From: an uncultured Aquincola sp.
GTDB taxonomy: Bacteria; Pseudomonadota; Gammaproteobacteria; Burkholderiales; Burkholderiaceae
Length of the DNA stretch: 7,336 nucleotides
Direction: 5' to 3'
Assembly: GCA_937883885.1 (NCBI GenBank)
Contig: CAKZXL010000095.1
Span: 1 to 7,336, forward strand
Under the pieces are notes generated by a model, which was not told where the DNA came from, did no database searches, and was given only the letters and a program-made list of their open reading frames with translations. The first letter of the stretch is position 1. Every line of letters begins with the position of its first letter. Below are positions 1 through 4,289 of the stretch, piece after piece. Position numbers and translations under genes: made by a program.

Positions 1-485
1 CCACGCTGCGCGGCCTGGAACGGCGTTTTGCCGAGCGCCTGCAGATCCAGCCGAGCTACTGGAGCCAGATCAAGAGCCGTTCGCGCCAGATCGGCGACCG
101 GCTGGCGCGCCAGTTCGAGCAGCTGTGCCACAAGCCGCCGCTGTGGATGGATCAGCCGCGCGACCCGGCCGGCGCCCCGGTGGCCGACGCCGCCGCCCCC
201 ACCACCATGGCCGCCGCGATGAACCCCGCGGCTGCCCCGGCCGACGACACCCGCCTGCCGCGCGACGACGACGAACGCTTCATCGTGGGCCTGGTGCTGA
301 CCTACTACCGGCGCCATCCGCAACGCGCCAGGGCAAGATTGCTTGATCTGCTGGGCGAAGTGCTGGTGCCCCCGGCCACCCCGGCGCCACCGCCGCCCGC
401 GCCACGTGCCGCGACCGACGACGCCCACGCTTTGTGGCTGAAGTCCCAGAGCGGCGTGGCCCCGCTCAGGCCGAAGAAGCGCTGA
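1..485 (+). CDS. HTH (Cro/CI-like) DNA-binding regulator, 5'-truncated
   Basis: The reading frame is open from base 3 to the TGA at 483-485, and the 5' end lies outside the window. The first ~50 visible residues resemble the second half of a Cro/CI-type helix-turn-helix: FAERLQIQPSYWSQIKS, then RQIGDRLARQFEQ, then a PPLWMDQP ending, like the recognition helix and closing helix of XRE-type repressors. After it comes an Ala/Pro-rich linker, a predicted helix around DDERFIVGLVLTYYRRHP, a second Pro-rich stretch and a basic tail ending RPKKR. It is probably a cytoplasmic DNA-binding protein. The C-terminal part matches no family I can name, and the target is unknown. The small region downstream is on the same strand but has its own candidate promoter, so no operon link is shown. 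The HTH call is moderately sure; any specific regulatory role would be a guess. Confidence 0.75.
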   Translation, partial: TLRGLERRFAERLQIQPSYWSQIKSRSRQIGDRLARQFEQLCHKPPLWMDQPRDPAGAPVADAAAPTTMAAAMNPAAAPADDTRLPRDDDERFIVGLVLTYYRRHPQRARARLLDLLGEVLVPPATPAPPPPAPRAATDDAHALWLKSQSGVAPLRPKKR

Positions 486-490
486 GCCCG

Positions 491-538
491 CGTTGGCGTT
501 GGCATTGGCGTTCGCGCTGGCGTTTGCCATTTGCATTC
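491..538. repeat. Degenerate hexamer tandem repeat
   Basis: Six consecutive 6-bp units fit a CGTTGG-like pattern (CGTTGG, CGTTGG, CATTGG, CGTTCG, CGCTGG, CGTTTG), followed by two more decayed units. The array begins just after the stop codon of the HTH gene. It could be a slippage-derived simple repeat. It has no dyad or T-run, so it does not look like a terminator. Confidence 0.6.
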
Positions 539-549
539 GCGCCACGCTC

Positions 550-563
550 CCCTAGTTTTAGGG
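550..563. promoter_or_regulatory. CCCTA-GTTT-TAGGG dyad, possible operator
   Basis: A perfect 5-bp inverted repeat (CCCTA / TAGGG) has a 4-bp centre. It lies 11 bp upstream of the -35-like element of the candidate promoter at 575-601, where an activator site would be expected. No T-run follows, so it is not a terminator. The cognate protein is unknown. Confidence 0.4.
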
Positions 564-574
564 ATGAAGACTCT

Positions 575-606
575 TGCGCAAGATAATCGTTTGTTTATCA
601 TGCGCA
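575..606 (+). promoter_or_regulatory. Candidate sigma70 promoter overlapped by an imperfect palindrome
   Basis: In an AT-rich island, a -35-like TTGCGC (575-580) and a -10-like TATCAT (596-601, 5 of 6 to TATAAT) are separated by 15 bp, which is short. The same bases form a long dyad: TGCGCA-A-GATAA (575-586), an 8-bp centre, and TTATC-A-TGCGCA (595-606), with 11 of 12 positions paired. A repressor bound here would cover the whole promoter. A start site near 608 would give a transcript into the structured region 608-872. The promoter call is inferred; the dyad is directly visible. Confidence 0.4.
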
Positions 607-671
607 GCAAGCCGGCTGCAGCACACCCGCACCCGGCGACACCCCCTTCCACCACCCGCAGCAGGAGCGAC

Positions 672-794
672 ATGGTTTCCGTCCTTGTGCGTCGGCCGCT
701 GGCCGATCGTCACGCCCCGCCGTGCCGCGGGTGTCTTGCATCCCACCGTGTTGAAGGCCTCTTGAAGGGCCGGCCAGGCCATCCGCGGCGGTAG
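672..794 (+). CDS. Possible 40-residue ORF, candidate leader peptide
   Basis: The ATG at 672 is preceded by AGGAG (663-667) with a 4-nt gap, a plausible ribosome binding site. The product would be a 40-residue basic peptide beginning MVSVLVRRPLADRHAPP and ending KGRPGHPRR, with two cysteines and no membrane segment. Its TAG stop (792-794) is exactly the 3-nt loop of the 7-bp hairpin 785-801, so a ribosome finishing translation would melt that hairpin. The terminator begins 38 nt later. This layout fits a leader peptide that senses translation, but no run of one amino acid marks a specific attenuator. It may be a chance ORF within a noncoding RNA. Confidence 0.3.
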   Translation: MVSVLVRRPLADRHAPPCRGCLASHRVEGLLKGRPGHPRR

Positions 795-831
795 CCGCCG
801 CATGGCCACGCCTTCGGGCGACGGCTTCTCC

Positions 832-872
832 ACGGCCCGGGCTGCCCACGCACCCGGGCCGTTTTGCTTTTT
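832..872 (+). terminator. Intrinsic terminator upstream of the small-protein genes
   Basis: A perfect 10-bp stem, ACGGCCCGGG (832-841) with CCCGGGCCGT (853-862), has an 11-nt loop and is followed by TTTTGCTTTTT (862-872). It ends 28 bases before the ribosome binding site of the next small gene. It would therefore either end an upstream sRNA or act as an attenuator for the downstream genes. Confidence 0.85.
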
Positions 873-911
873 CGTTCCGCTTTCTGTTGTCCCTTGTATC
901 GGAGCAACCCC

Positions 912-1073
912 ATGAAGATCACCCTGAACCTCTCCCGCCCGCGCAACCCGCTGGCGCTCGCTGCCCGCTCACGCCGTGCAGGCGCGCATCGCCCAGGCCC
1001 CGGCGCGCTGCGCCAGCAGGCCCGGCGCGCCCTGAAGCGTGACCTCGACAGCATGAAACCACCCAGCCCATGA
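912..1073 (+). CDS. Small basic protein of unknown function (53 aa)
   Basis: The ATG at 912 follows GGAG (901-904) at a 7-nt gap, a good ribosome binding site that supports this start over any in-frame upstream alternative. The 53-residue product is very basic (about 13 Arg/Lys) and has no membrane segment. It opens with MKITLNLSRPRNPLALAA, followed by RRAGAHR and a C-terminal basic helix LRQQARRALKRDLD. I have an impression of similar short RPRNPL...AGAH proteins in Burkholderiales genomes but cannot verify it. It lies 39 bases after the intrinsic terminator and 57 bases before the next small gene. A nucleic-acid-binding or ribosome-associated role would be a guess from charge alone. Confidence 0.6.
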   Translation: MKITLNLSRPRNPLALAARSRRAGAHRPGPGALRQQARRALKRDLDSMKPPSP

Positions 1074-1130
1074 ACTGAAGGGCGACCGGCCTGCCACGCA
1101 GCAGGCCGGCGCCGAGAAGGAGAGATCCCC

Positions 1131-1406
1131 ATGTCGCAGCAAAGCCTGCAATGGTCGGCCGCCGACGCCCGCCATGCCGTGCAACCCGCCAGCCTGCCGG
1201 CGCGCCTCGTGGCCGCCGTGCTGCTGCAAGTCAGTCGCCGTCTGGCCCGCGCCGCCCGGTCGCTGGCCCTGTCGTCGCCCCGCCCCCGTGCGCCCCGCCA
1301 GGGCGATCCGGTGGTGGAGTTTTATGCCGAAGCCGGCGCGCCCGAAGGGGCGCTGTACGTCGACGGCCAACGGGTCGGCACGCTGCACGGCGTGTCGCGG
1401 CTGTGA
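1131..1406 (+). CDS. Small conserved-looking hypothetical protein (91 aa)
   Basis: The start is fixed by a strong GAAGGAGAG ribosome binding site about 6 nt before the ATG at 1131. The N-terminal half is Ala/Arg-rich with a helical stretch (residues 22-47, SLPARLVAAVLLQVSRRLAR region) that is amphipathic more than a clean membrane span. A Pro/Arg linker follows at 49-58. The C-terminal ~33 residues are a compact module, VEFYAEAGAPEGALYVDGQ then VGTLHGV, probably two or three beta strands, and look like the conserved part. I recall similar short C-terminal modules in Comamonadaceae hypothetical proteins but know no function. It ends TGATG, the A being shared with the start of the next ORF, which suggests translational coupling. 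Confidence 0.65.
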   Translation: MSQQSLQWSAADARHAVQPASLPARLVAAVLLQVSRRLARAARSLALSSPRPRAPRQGDPVVEFYAEAGAPEGALYVDGQRVGTLHGVSRL

Positions 1407-1630
1407 TGCGCCGCGCCGACCGCCATGCCGTCTGGTTGACGGCCGCCGTGATGGTCGCCTCGCTGCTGGCCGCCACTGTGCCTGCCCTCGATGCCACCGG
1501 TGCGCCGGCAGCCGGCTGCAGCGCGGCAGCCGACCAGCCGCGCGCTGCGGCCTGCCTGCAGCGCGCGGCCCAGGGTCAGCCCGGGTGCAAAGCCACGGGA
1601 AGTTGCCGATACACCGGTCAACTTCCGTGA
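1406..1630 (+). CDS. Possible small exported Cys-containing protein (74 aa)
   Basis: The ATG at 1406 overlaps the previous gene's TGA by one base (TGATG), so translation could be coupled; there is no strong ribosome binding site of its own. The product starts MRRADRHAVW, has a hydrophobic stretch at about residues 8-27 and then an Ala-rich segment, which resembles a Sec signal peptide or a single membrane anchor. The remainder has four cysteines (C38, C50, C61, C67), enough for two disulfides in the periplasm. Its last ~17 codons form the 5' arm and loop of the large hairpin at 1579-1642. Coding is plausible from the overlap and composition but not proven; the ORF may be fortuitous. Confidence 0.42.
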   Translation: MRRADRHAVWLTAAVMVASLLAATVPALDATGAPAAGCSAAADQPRAAACLQRAAQGQPGCKATGSCRYTGQLP

Positions 1631-1642
1631 TCGCACCCGGGC
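1579..1642. other. 64-nt near-perfect hairpin without a T-run
   Basis: The outer stem is perfect over 10 bp: GCCCGGGTGC (1579-1588) with GCACCCGGGC (1633-1642). After short internal loops, ACGG-G-AAGTTG (1595-1605) pairs with CAACTTCCGT (1619-1628), 10 bp with one bulged G. CCG/CGG can close the remaining loop (1606-1617). No T-run follows on either strand, so it is not a standard intrinsic terminator. It spans the stop of the 74-aa ORF and ends 21 bases before the HDOD gene start. It may be an RNA-stability or processing element, or a protein-binding site. Confidence 0.6.
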
Positions 1643-1663
1643 CGATGGCCCTAGCCTTGCGCC

Positions 1664-2488
1664 ATGCCGCCCCTGCTAGACCGCCCCCTGCCCACCCTGG
1701 ATGCCTGGGTGGCTCATTTCCGTGATGCACCGGTGCCGGTGCTGGCCGACAGCGCCGACATCCTGGCCGCGCTGTCCATCAACGAAGACGCGGTGGACGC
1801 CCACACCCTGGCCGAAGCCCTGGGCGACGATCCGCTGCTGACCGCGCGCGCGCTGGCCCACGTGGGCCGCCACCATCGGCGCGACACCGGCATCGAGACC
1901 CTGACCGCCGCCATCGTGCTGATGGGCGTGCCGCCCTTCTTTCGCGCGTTTGCCGAGCTGCCGACGATGGAAGACCGGCTGGCCGACTGGCCGGCCGCGC
2001 AACAGGGCCTGCACCGCGTGCTGGACCGTGCGCACCGCGCCGCCCGCTTTGCGCTGGGCTTTGCGGTGCAGCGGGTGGACCGCGATGCGATGGTGATCCG
2101 CGAAGCCGCGTTGCTGCACGACCTGGCCGAGATGCTGCTGTGGTGCCATGCGCCCGCGCTGGCGCTGGAGATCGCCGCGCGCCAGCAGGCCGACCCGGCC
2201 TTGCGCTCGGAAGCCGCACAGTGCGCGGTGCTGGGCGTGGCGCTGGCCGACGTGCAGACCGCGCTGATGAAAGCCTGGTCGCTGCCCGAAGTGCTGCTGG
2301 AACTGGCCGACGACCGCCGGGCCGAAACCGGTCAGGTGCGTAACGTGCTGCTGGCCGTGCGCCTGGCCCGCCATACCGCGCAGGGCTGGGACAACCCCGC
2401 GCTGCCGGACGACGTGGCTGACATCGCACAGCTCCTTCGGTTGAGCCCAGACGCCACGCTGGCGCTACTGCACGAGATCAACGACTGA
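1664..2488 (+). CDS. HDOD domain-containing protein (274 aa)
   Basis: This is a cytoplasmic HDOD-family protein. HDOD domains are HD-superfamily modules common in signal transduction and regulation. The N-terminus PLPTLDAWVAHFRD leads into a VPVLADSADILAAL helix and the EALGDDPLLTARALAHV block (51-67). VLMGVPPFFRAFAELP follows (85-100), then the HD-like segment EAALLHDLAEMLLW (147-160), which keeps His152-Asp153. Near the end are LMKAWSLPEVLLELADD (201-217) and VRNVLLAVRLARHTAQGWDN (225-244). It has no GGDEF, EAL or receiver domain, so it is the stand-alone form. An in-frame TAG at 1652-1654 rules out an upstream start. ATG 1664 has no Shine-Dalgarno sequence but sits 6 bases after a TAGCCT (TANNNT) box, as in a leaderless transcript. 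The partner and signal are unknown. Confidence 0.92.
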   Translation: MPPLLDRPLPTLDAWVAHFRDAPVPVLADSADILAALSINEDAVDAHTLAEALGDDPLLTARALAHVGRHHRRDTGIETLTAAIVLMGVPPFFRAFAELPTMEDRLADWPAAQQGLHRVLDRAHRAARFALGFAVQRVDRDAMVIREAALLHDLAEMLLWCHAPALALEIAARQQADPALRSEAAQCAVLGVALADVQTALMKAWSLPEVLLELADDRRAETGQVRNVLLAVRLARHTAQGWDNPALPDDVADIAQLLRLSPDATLALLHEIND

Positions 2489-2493
2489 TCATG

Positions 2494-2570
2494 AGGCCCC
2501 CAAGCTCGCTGCGCTCGCGCCCCCCCAAGGGGGAGCTCAGTCCCTTGGGGCGGCCCGGCGGGACTGAGGC
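2494..2570. repeat. Intergenic GC-rich palindromic repeat, likely bidirectional terminator zone
   Basis: It lies between two convergent genes. It contains GCTCGC-TGC-GCTCGC, then CCCCAAGGG (2523-2531) able to pair with CCCTTGGGG (2542-2550). Alternatively CTCAGTCCC (2536-2544) pairs with GGGACTGAG (2560-2568). The two perfect 9-bp stems are mutually exclusive because both use 2542-2544. This C-run/G-run layout matches my recollection of a dispersed intergenic element in Comamonadaceae-related genomes. No T-run is present. Confidence 0.65.
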
Positions 2571-2573
2571 CGC

Positions 2574-3056
2574 TCAAAGCGGCACCGCCGTGGTCGCCTT
2601 GACCCGGTCGAGCACGAAGCTGGTCTTGCAGTCCTGCACGCTGGGGTGGCGCAGCAGCACGTCGGCGATGAAGCGTGCGTAGTGCGCCATGTCCTGCACC
2701 AGCACCCGCAGCAGGTAGTCCATCTCGCCCGTCAGCGACACGCACTCCACCACCTCGGGCCAGGTCTGCACCGCGGCGCGGAACAGGTCCATCGGGTTGC
2801 GCTTGGAGCTTTCGGCTTGCTTTTCCAGCCGCACGTTGACGTAGGCGGTCAAGCCCAGGCCCACAGCCTCCGCCCGCACCAGAGCCACGTAGCCGGCGAT
2901 CACGCCCGCTTCTTCCAGCCGCTTGACGCGCCGCAGCGCGGCCGAAGGCGAGAGGCCGACCTCCGCCGCCAGTTCGTCGTAGGTGATGCGGCCTTGTGCC
3001 TGAAGCGCGCGAAGGATGCGCCGATCCAGGTTGTCCAGCGGTTCTTCGGTTGCCAT
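2574..3056 (-). CDS. Lrp/AsnC family transcriptional regulator (160 aa)
   Basis: This is a DNA-binding regulator of the feast/famine family, which forms dimers and octamers and usually responds to amino acids or related small molecules. The N-terminal winged HTH begins LDNLDRRILRALQAQGRITY, with recognition helix region LSPSAALRRVKRLEEAGVI (35-53). The C-terminal RAM/effector domain (about 68-150) includes VECVSLTGEMDYLLRV (103-118), the ligand-loop region of the family. Length is normal for Lrp. The start at 3056 is supported by GGAG five bases upstream, though the frame stays open into the antisense of hpd. It is divergent from hpd across 126 bp holding two similar dyads, so it most likely controls hpd and perhaps itself, with an aromatic amino acid or a tyrosine catabolite as a possible effector. 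The target and effector are inferred. Confidence 0.93.
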   Translation of the reverse strand: MATEEPLDNLDRRILRALQAQGRITYDELAAEVGLSPSAALRRVKRLEEAGVIAGYVALVRAEAVGLGLTAYVNVRLEKQAESSKRNPMDLFRAAVQTWPEVVECVSLTGEMDYLLRVLVQDMAHYARFIADVLLRHPSVQDCKTSFVLDRVKATTAVPL

Positions 3057-3068
3057 GGTCGCTCCAAA

Positions 3069-3083
3069 CGCAGTTTTCCTGCG
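3069..3083. promoter_or_regulatory. Candidate Lrp-type operator, copy 1
   Basis: A 15-bp dyad CGCAGTTTTCCTGCG has perfect CGCAG/CTGCG ends. Its reverse complement matches the second dyad at 12 of 15 positions. It lies 12 bp before the regulator start codon, just downstream of a weak minus-strand -10-like TATGCT (3091-3086), so it could mediate autoregulation. Fifteen-bp imperfect dyads are the usual form of Lrp-family sites. Confidence 0.55.
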
Positions 3084-3109
3084 CCAGCATACCCACCGCC
3101 GCCGGAAAA

Positions 3110-3124
3110 CGCAGGAACTTTGCG
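3110..3124. promoter_or_regulatory. Candidate Lrp-type operator, copy 2
   Basis: CGCAGGAACTTTGCG is a 15-bp dyad with CGCA/TGCG ends, in inverted orientation to copy 1. Their centres are 41 bp apart, about four helical turns, so both present on the same DNA face. It overlaps the expected -35 region of hpd. A further CCTGCG half-site occurs at 3162-3167. Confidence 0.55.
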
Positions 3125-3142
3125 CCGCGCGGCCCCTACATT
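3113..3142 (+). promoter_or_regulatory. hpd: Weak candidate hpd promoter
   Basis: TACATT (3137-3142) fits a -10 element at 4 of 6 positions. No good -35 sits 16-18 bp upstream, where the operator copy 2 lies instead. That arrangement would suit an activator-dependent promoter. The predicted start near 3149 leaves a ~34-nt leader with GGAG at 3172-3175. Confidence 0.3.
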
Positions 3143-3182
3143 GAAGGGCTGACAACGCCCACCTGCGAAACGGAGACACGCC

Positions 3183-4289
3183 ATGCAGTTCACCCCCTGG
3201 GACAACCCGATGGGCACCGACGGTTTCGAGTTCATCGAATACGCCGCCCCCGATCCGGCCGCGATGGGCCAGGTGTTCGAGCGCATGGGCTTCAAGCCCA
3301 TCGCCCGCCACCGCTACAAGAAGGTGACGCTGTACCGCCAGGGCGAGATCAACTTCATCCTCAATGCGGAGCCCGATTCGTTCGCGCAGCGCTTCGCGCG
3401 GCTGCACGGCCCCAGCGTGTGCGCCATCGCCTTCCGCGTGCAGGACGCCAAGGCCGCCTATGAGCGGGCCACCTCGCTGGGCGCCTGGGGCTTTGCCGAC
3501 CAGGCCGGCCCGGGCCAGCTGAACATCCCGGCCATCAAGGGCATCGGCGACTCGCTGATCTACCTGGTGGACCGGTGGCGCGGCAAGAACGGCGCGAAAG
3601 AAGGCGACATCGGCAACATCGGCTTCTTCGACGTCGACTTCGAGCCGCTGCCCGGCGCCGAGCTGAACCCGGTGGGCCACGGCCTGACCTACATCGACCA
3701 CCTGACGCACAACGTGCACCGCGGCCGCATGGGCGAATGGGCCGAGTTCTACGAGCGCCTGTTCAACTTCCGCGAGATCCGCTACTTCGACATCGAAGGC
3801 CAGGTGACCGGCGTCAAGAGCAAGGCGCTGACCAGCCCCTGCGGCAAGATCCGCATCCCCATCAACGAAGAAGGCAACGACACGCCGGGGCAGATCCAGG
3901 AGTACCTGGACCACTACCACGGCGAAGGCATCCAGCACATCGCGATGGGCGCGCGCGACCTGTACCAGACGGTGGATGCGCTGCGGGCCAGCGGCGTGAA
4001 GCTGCTGGACACCATCGACACCTACTACGAGCTGATCGACAAGCGCATTCCCGGCCACGGAGAGAACGTGGCCGAGCTCAAGCGCCGCAAGATCCTGGTG
4101 GACGGCAAGCCGGGCGAGCTGCTGCTGCAGATCTTCAGCGAGAACCAGCTGGGCCCGATCTTCTTCGAGTTCATCCAGCGCAAGGGCGACCAGGGCTTCG
4201 GCGAAGGCAACTTCAAGGCGCTGTTCGAGAGCATCGAGCTGGACCAGATGCGCCGCGGGGTGCTCAAGACGGAGAAGGCCCCCGCTTGA
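3183..4289 (+). CDS. hpd: 4-hydroxyphenylpyruvate dioxygenase (368 aa)
   Basis: This cytoplasmic non-haem Fe(II) enzyme converts 4-hydroxyphenylpyruvate, O2 and no other cosubstrate to homogentisate and CO2, the second step of tyrosine degradation (EC 1.13.11.27). It has two VOC-type domains: an N-terminal one (about 13-150) and the catalytic C-terminal one (about 165-345). The iron ligands are visible: His173 in [13 protein letters not shown], His252 in [13 protein letters not shown] and Glu329 in [20 protein letters not shown]. The C-terminal gating helix [18 protein letters not shown] is intact. Length matches bacterial enzymes (about 357-380). GGAG at 3172-3175 supports ATG 3183. It is divergent from the Lrp-type gene, its presumed regulator. 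No homogentisate dioxygenase gene is in the window. Its 3' end overlaps the convergent hydrolase gene by 26 bp. Confidence 0.98.
   Translation: MQFTPWDNPMGTDGFEFIEYAAPDPAAMGQVFERMGFKPIARHRYKKVTLYRQGEINFILNAEPDSFAQRFARLHGPSVCAIAFRVQDAKAAYERATSLGAWGFADQAGPGQLNIPAIKGIGDSLIYLVDRWRGKNGAKEGDIGNIGFFDVDFEPLPGAELNPVGHGLTYIDHLTHNVHRGRMGEWAEFYERLFNFREIRYFDIEGQVTGVKSKALTSPCGKIRIPINEEGNDTPGQIQEYLDHYHGEGIQHIAMGARDLYQTVDALRASGVKLLDTIDTYYELIDKRIPGHGENVAELKRRKILVDGKPGELLLQIFSENQLGPIFFEFIQRKGDQGFGEGNFKALFESIELDQMRRGVLKTEKAPA

Larger units (their letters stand above)
608..872 (+). ncRNA. Candidate structured leader RNA or sRNA
   Basis: Between a promoter-like element and a strong terminator lies a ~265-nt segment rich in local hairpins. 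The first is 687-713, with core TCGGCC-gct-GGCCGA at 692-706 and flanking GTG-CG / CG-CAC pairs. The second is 777-807: GGCCAT / ATGGCC, a 2-nt bulge, then GCGGCGG-tag-CCGCCGC. The third is 809-820: CGCC-UUCG-GGCG, a classic stable tetraloop. The terminator hairpin 832-862 follows. GGGCCG at 767-772 could instead pair with CGGCCC at 833-838 in the terminator's 5' arm, which would give an antiterminator. I do not recognise it as 6S, tmRNA, RNase P, 4.5S or a riboswitch class I know. The 5' end is set only by the inferred promoter. Confidence 0.4.

Noticed and set aside
531..671. Upstream ATG at 531 for the short ORF ending at 794
   Set aside because: It would start before the candidate promoter and has no ribosome binding site. 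ATG 672 has AGGAG at proper spacing.
1603..1631. TTGCCG ... CGTGAT as a promoter inside the large hairpin
   Set aside because: The -10 matches only 3 of 6 and the dyad structure explains the bases better.
969..1730. 253-residue minus-strand frame across the small-protein region
   Set aside because: It has Arg/Gly/Ala-rich composition and no domain, and it lies opposite two ORFs with good ribosome binding sites.
1676..2374. Minus-strand open frames opposite the HDOD gene
   Set aside because: They are shadow frames of a clear plus-strand gene, with biased repetitive composition and no recognisable motif or start site.
2494..2570. CRISPR or insertion-sequence end
   Set aside because: There is no repeated spacer unit, no transposase and no flanking target duplication. 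The structure is a single palindromic repeat.
3057..4058. Extension of the Lrp-type frame upstream to 4058 on the minus strand
   Set aside because: It is antisense to hpd and lacks any domain. The Lrp start at 3056 has its own GGAG site and gives the normal family length.
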